From positions 1 through 7,726 of the forward strand of contig CAKOYC010000047.1 of NCBI GenBank assembly GCA_934130265.1: DNA of 7,726 bases. The letters run 5' to 3'. This document shows, one piece after another, positions 5,398 to 7,726 of this stretch. This DNA comes from an uncultured Bacilli bacterium. Lineage in GTDB: Bacteria > Bacillota_I > Bacilli_A > RF39 > UBA660. The first letter of the stretch is position 1. Every line of letters starts with the position of its first letter. Position numbers and translations under genes: made by a program. The notes beneath the pieces are model-generated. The model ran no database searches, was not told the DNA's origin, and saw only the letters and a list, made by a program, of their open reading frames with translations.

Positions 5398-6312
5398 AAA
5401 AACTTTCTTAATTATTATTATCACCTTTATCCTGTAGAAATTATCAAAGATGGCGTAAATTATAAATTTTATGTGAATGACAAATTATACATTCTTTATT
5501 TAATAACTAATCAGGAACAAGGAATAAAAGAACAGGTTAGTTTAAATAAAAGTCTAGTCTATTATAATTACCCATCCTTAATTATAGATAATGTTTTTGA
5601 TAACTATTCATCACTAATAGATGGTAAAAACTATATTCTTGTTTGTTACAACTTTCTTAATAGAAAGATAATAGTAGAAGATTTAGTTAAAGATACTTAT
5701 ATTAATTATAATAATTATCTAATGCTTAATAGAAGTGACTGGTATAATTTATGGTGTAGAAAAATAGATTACTTTGAATACCAAAAGCCATATATCAAAG
5801 ATAAATATCCTTTATTATATAATAGTGTTGACTACTTTATTGGTTATGCTGAAGTAGCTATTAGTTATCTAAGTGAAGTTAATAAATCTATAAAAAAGAG
5901 TAGGAAAGATAATTTAACTATCTGTCATAAAAGAATTCATCTAAATGATGATTTAAATAGCTTTTATAATCCATTATCACTTATTATAGATTATAAAGTA
6001 AGAGATATAAGTGAGTATTTAAAAGATCTATTTTTCTATGGTTATCAAGATGAACAAATAAAAAAACTATTACTTAGTGTAAATAGTTCCTATCAAAGAC
6101 ATCTATTAATGGCTAGAGTGTTGTTTCCAAGTTTCTATTTTGATTGCTATGAAGATATTATCAATGGAGCAGAAAATGAAGATAAAATAATTAATATTTT
6201 AGACAAAATAAAAGATTATGAAGACTTCTTATTTTATCTTTATAATCTTTTAAGAGAAAGCGGTTTTTTAATTCAAATTGATTTCTTAGAAAACTTTAAT
6301 TTTCTTCATTAA
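5395..6312 (+). CDS. yutH: YutH-like spore-coat kinase-fold protein
   Basis: Resembles YutH, a relative of the CotS/CotI spore-coat proteins with an aminoglycoside-phosphotransferase or kinase-like fold. From the proposed ATT start it has 305 residues. The N-terminal lobe contains YPVEIIKDGVNYKFYVNDKLY (about 12-32). A middle helix region has WCRKIDYFEYQ (120-130). The C-terminal lobe has CHKRI (177-181), NPLSLIIDYKVRDISEYLKD (192-211) and ARVLFPSFYFDCYE (240-253). Where active kinases carry the catalytic H-G-D, this has H-K-R, so it may be a pseudokinase; that alignment is my inference. It stands alone after a terminator, with no other sporulation gene on its strand downstream. Its 3' end overlaps yutI by 17 bases, tail to tail. 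Next to yutD and yutI, it fits the B. subtilis yut neighbourhood. Confidence 0.75.
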   Translation: MKNFLNYYYHLYPVEIIKDGVNYKFYVNDKLYILYLITNQEQGIKEQVSLNKSLVYYNYPSLIIDNVFDNYSSLIDGKNYILVCYNFLNRKIIVEDLVKDTYINYNNYLMLNRSDWYNLWCRKIDYFEYQKPYIKDKYPLLYNSVDYFIGYAEVAISYLSEVNKSIKKSRKDNLTICHKRIHLNDDLNSFYNPLSLIIDYKVRDISEYLKDLFFYGYQDEQIKKLLLSVNSSYQRHLLMARVLFPSFYFDCYEDIINGAENEDKIINILDKIKDYEDFLFYLYNLLRESGFLIQIDFLENFNFLH

Positions 6313-6541
6313 TATTTCTTACTTCTTTAACTTCTTCTATTTCGTTCATTATCATTTGTTCAATTCCATCTTTTAAAGTAACATCTAAGAAGTCACAATC
6401 AGCACAAGCTCCTCCTAAACTGACATAGACAATACCATCTTTATAACTTACAAAGTCAAGAGTTCCCCCATCACTTACTAGAAAGGGGCGTAACTCATCG
6501 ATGATTTCTCTTACTTTAGCTTCTATTTGTTCATCATTCAT
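6296..6541 (-). CDS. yutI: NifU-like Fe-S cluster scaffold/carrier (YutI/Nfu)
   Basis: An 81-residue protein consisting of a single Nfu (NifU C-terminal) domain, which binds a 4Fe-4S cluster, usually across a dimer, and hands it to client proteins. Conserved features are LRPFLVSDGGTLDFV (17-31), the strand GIVYVSLGGACADC (36-49) with the cluster-binding Cys46-x-x-Cys49, and TLKDGIEQMI (55-64). It is the normal length for B. subtilis YutI-type proteins and shorter than NfuA, which has an extra N-terminal domain. The ATG has GGTGAG (6552-6547) five bases upstream, and a TTTACG-17-TATAAT promoter in the 84-base divergent region shared with the S1-domain gene. The last 17 bases overlap yutH on the other strand, with no terminator visible between them. 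Confidence 0.93.
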   Translation of the reverse strand: MNDEQIEAKVREIIDELRPFLVSDGGTLDFVSYKDGIVYVSLGGACADCDFLDVTLKDGIEQMIMNEIEEVKEVRNINEEN

Positions 6542-6558
6542 TTTTTCTCACCAAGAAC

Positions 6559-6587
6559 ATTATAAATAAATTTTTTCTTTTCGTAAA
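6559..6587 (-). promoter_or_regulatory. Promoter of yutI
   Basis: On the minus strand TTTACG (6587-6582), a 17-base spacer and a perfect TATAAT (6564-6559). The start would fall near 6552, giving a very short leader that begins at the Shine-Dalgarno GGTGAG. Confidence 0.65.
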
Positions 6588-6597
6588 GAGAAAATTA

Positions 6598-6606
6598 TGC
6601 TATAAT
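6598..6606 (+). promoter_or_regulatory. Extended -10 promoter of the S1-domain gene
   Basis: TGCTATAAT (6598-6606), an extended -10, with no clear -35. It is followed by CT, exactly as in the promoter at 324-334. The start would fall near 6613, directly before the GGTGAG ribosome binding site (6615-6620). Confidence 0.65.
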
Positions 6607-6625
6607 CTATTTGTGGTGAGAAGTG

Positions 6626-6967
6626 ATGCATGAAAAGTACAAGATAGGTTCTGTTGTACTGGGTTATGTCACTGGTATTAAAGAGTATGGAATTTTTGTT
6701 CAGCTAGATAATAATACAAGCGGTTTAATTCATATTTCAGAAATCTCTAATAAATTTATAAAAGATGTTAATGATTATGCTACTATTGGAGAACTAATAA
6801 GAGTAAGAATAGTAAGAGAAGAAAAAGATAATCACTACTCCTTAAGTACTATTAATCTTGATTATCGTATTACTAAAAATAGGGGAAGTAAGATAAAAGA
6901 AACACCATCTGGATTTAAAAATTTAGCCATTTTTCTAGAAAAATCACTAAAAGAGAAAAAAATATAA
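6626..6967 (+). CDS. S1 RNA-binding domain protein (YugI/CvfD-like)
   Basis: A 113-residue protein with one S1 (OB-fold) RNA-binding domain at about 4-77: YKIGSVVLGYVTGIKEYGIF, then the typical SGLIHISEIS (32-41) and the GELIRVRIV strand (55-63). The tail has TPSGFKNL (93-100), which recalls the SGFKPL segment of YugI/CvfD (general stress protein 13), so I favour that family over a fragment of ribosomal protein S1; related proteins bind ribosomes or act as post-transcriptional regulators. I choose ATG 6626, five bases after GGTGAG; the GTG at 6623 directly before it is too close to that site. It is divergent from yutI and just upstream of the tRNA array promoter. No terminator is visible after it, so it may read into the tRNAs. 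Confidence 0.85.
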   Translation: MHEKYKIGSVVLGYVTGIKEYGIFVQLDNNTSGLIHISEISNKFIKDVNDYATIGELIRVRIVREEKDNHYSLSTINLDYRITKNRGSKIKETPSGFKNLAIFLEKSLKEKKI

Positions 6968-6985
6968 TAAAAATTGGAAAAAGTG

Positions 6986-7014
6986 TTGACATTCATTAAA
7001 TAAATTGGTATATT
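6986..7014 (+). promoter_or_regulatory. Strong promoter of the tRNA array
   Basis: A perfect TTGACA (6986-6991), a 17-base spacer and TATATT (7009-7014) preceded by TGG, an extended -10. The start would fall near 7021, about 16 bases before tRNA-Val. It is the best vegetative promoter in the window, as expected for stable RNA. Confidence 0.88.
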
Positions 7015-7036
7015 TAATTTCGTCAAGTGGTTACTT

Positions 7037-7113
7037 GGGCGATTAGCTCAGTTGGTTAGAGCACCTGCCTTACAAGCAGGGGGTCATAGGTTCGAGTCCT
7101 ATATCGCCCACCA
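7037..7113 (+). tRNA. tRNA-Val (anticodon TAC)
   Basis: Acceptor stem GGGCGAT/ATCGCCC, anticodon stem CCTGC/GCAGG with loop CTTACAA (anticodon TAC), T loop TTCGAGT, discriminator A, and encoded CCA (7111-7113). First gene of the array. Confidence 0.97.
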
Positions 7114-7120
7114 TTAAGAT

Positions 7121-7196
7121 GCCGAAATAGCTCAATAGGTAGAGCAACTGATTTGTAATCAGTAGGTTCCGGGTTCGATTCCTGGTTTCGGCACCA
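7121..7196 (+). tRNA. tRNA-Thr (anticodon TGT)
   Basis: Acceptor stem GCCGAAA/TTTCGGC, anticodon stem ACTGA/TCAGT with loop TTTGTAA (anticodon TGT), T loop TTCGATT, discriminator A, encoded CCA. It starts 7 bases after tRNA-Val. Confidence 0.97.
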
Positions 7197-7213
7197 TTTT
7201 ATTATTTATAGTC

Positions 7214-7297
7214 GGAGAGGTAGCGAAGTGGCTAAACGCGACAGACTGTAAATCTGTTCCTTCGGGTTCGATGGTTCGAATCCATCTCTCTCCACCA
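7214..7297 (+). tRNA. tRNA-Tyr (anticodon GTA)
   Basis: Acceptor stem GGAGAGG/TCTCTCC (one G-T pair), anticodon stem ACAGA/TCTGT with loop CTGTAAA (anticodon GTA), a long class II variable arm, T arm GATGG/CCATC, discriminator A, and encoded CCA. Confidence 0.96.
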
Positions 7298-7307
7298 TCT
7301 TAGTTAT

Positions 7308-7382
7308 TGCCTCGTAGCCAAGTGGTAAGGCATCAGACTTTGACTCTGACATGCGTTAGTTCGAATCTAACCGAGGCAACCA
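7308..7382 (+). tRNA. tRNA-Gln (anticodon TTG)
   Basis: Acceptor stem TGCCTCG/CGAGGCA with the U1-A72 pair usual for tRNA-Gln, anticodon stem TCAGA/TCTGA with loop CTTTGAC (anticodon TTG), discriminator A, encoded CCA. Confidence 0.97.
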
Positions 7383-7395
7383 TTTTTAAATATTT

Positions 7396-7471
7396 GATCC
7401 GCTAGCTCAGTCGGTAGAGCATTTGACTTTTAATCAAAGGGTCATGAGTTCGAATCTCATGCGGGTCACCA
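7396..7471 (+). tRNA. tRNA-Lys (anticodon TTT)
   Basis: Acceptor stem GATCCGC/GCGGGTC (one T-G pair), anticodon stem TTTGA/TCAAA with loop CTTTTAA (anticodon TTT), T loop TTCGAAT, discriminator A, encoded CCA. Confidence 0.97.
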
Positions 7472-7477
7472 TGATGT

Positions 7478-7566
7478 GCCTGAGTGGCGGAATTGGTAGA
7501 CGCACAGGACTTAAAATCCTGCGAAGGTCATACTTCGTGCCGGTTCAAGTCCGGCCTTAGGCACCA
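7478..7566 (+). tRNA. tRNA-Leu (anticodon TAA)
   Basis: Acceptor stem GCCTGAG/CTTAGGC (one G-T pair), anticodon stem CAGGA/TCCTG with loop CTTAAAA (anticodon TAA), a long class II variable arm, T arm GCCGG/CCGGC, discriminator A, encoded CCA. Confidence 0.96.
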
Positions 7567-7573
7567 CTTATTT

Positions 7574-7666
7574 GGAGGAATACCCAAGTCTGGTTGAAGG
7601 GACCGGTCTTGAAAACCGGGAGGTCGCGCAAGCGGCGCAGGGGTTCGAATCCCTTTTCCTCCGCCA
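7574..7666 (+). tRNA. tRNA-Ser (anticodon TGA)
   Basis: Acceptor stem GGAGGAA/TTCCTCC, anticodon stem CCGGT/ACCGG with loop CTTGAAA (anticodon TGA), a GC-rich class II variable arm, discriminator G as expected for tRNA-Ser, and encoded CCA. Confidence 0.96.
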
Positions 7667-7687
7667 CTTAAATTTATATATTGATAT

Positions 7688-7726
7688 CGCGGGATGGAGC
7701 AGTTGGTAGCTCGTTGGGCTCATAAC
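7688..7726 (+). tRNA. Initiator tRNA-fMet (anticodon CAT), 3' end outside window
   Basis: Begins CGCGGGATGGAGCAG, close to the standard initiator tRNA start, with C at position 1. The 5' half of the anticodon stem is TTGGG, the run of three G before the loop that marks initiators, followed by CTCATAA with anticodon CAT. The window ends just after the anticodon loop. Confidence 0.93.

Noticed and set aside
6287..6306. AGAAAA/TTTTCT inverted repeat at the end of yutH
   Set aside because: Six A-T-dominated pairs without a following T-run on either strand, so not a credible terminator.
6568..6597. Imperfect inverted repeat between yutI and the S1-domain gene
   Set aside because: The T-rich and A-rich arms pair only with a bulge and overlap the promoter elements; it is likely a composition effect.
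1..7726. CRISPR arrays, insertion sequences, phage or defence genes
   Set aside because: I looked for regular spaced repeats, transposase or integrase motifs and toxin-antitoxin-like pairs and saw none; the DUF1292/coiled-coil pair has no mobile-element hallmark beside it.

Overview
The window comes from a low-GC, spore-forming Firmicute of the Bacilli/Erysipelotrichia type. The evidence is a very AT-rich composition, GGTG-type ribosome binding sites, an unmistakable SigG sporulation sigma factor, and a block of Bacillus-type genes (ylmC, yunB, yutD, yutH, yutI). TGG encodes Trp and TGA is used as a stop (end of ylmC), so the genetic code is standard and not the Mycoplasma code. I cannot name the species.

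Layout. Positions 2-162 hold two minus-strand tRNA genes (Ile then Asn in transcription order). A 193-base promoter region separates them from a plus-strand run: an RluA-type pseudouridine synthase (356-1198), sigG (1241-2014), ylmC (2059-2289), yunB (2286-3020) and yutD (3046-3318), closed by an intrinsic terminator. A two-gene unit follows: a DUF1292 protein (3400-3663) and an unrecognised 550-residue coiled-coil protein (3682-5334). It has a terminator in front of it and another behind it. Next come yutH (about 5395-6312), yutI on the opposite strand (6296-6541, tail-to-tail overlap) and a divergent S1-domain gene of the YugI/CvfD type (6626-6967). A strong promoter at 6986-7014 drives a plus-strand tRNA array: Val, Thr, Tyr, Gln, Lys, Leu, Ser and initiator Met, the last cut by the window end.

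How it works together. SigG drives late forespore transcription. YlmC and YunB are sporulation-associated, and YutH is a spore-coat kinase-like protein. As I recall, yunB, yutD, yutH and yutI also lie near each other in Bacillus subtilis, and ylmC lies just downstream of sigG there. The window therefore looks like a fusion of two conserved sporulation neighbourhoods, with the DUF1292/coiled-coil pair inserted.

Most notable signals. (1) A 14-bp hairpin covers the sigG ribosome binding site, and a SigG-like promoter lies across it so that initiation there would remove one arm. This suggests a device that silences read-through mRNA but not mRNA made from the dedicated promoter. (2) yutH appears to use an ATT start codon. 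(3) The two-gene insert encodes a large protein of unknown function with no Cys or Trp. (4) The two tRNA clusters share an identical spacer although they lie on opposite strands.
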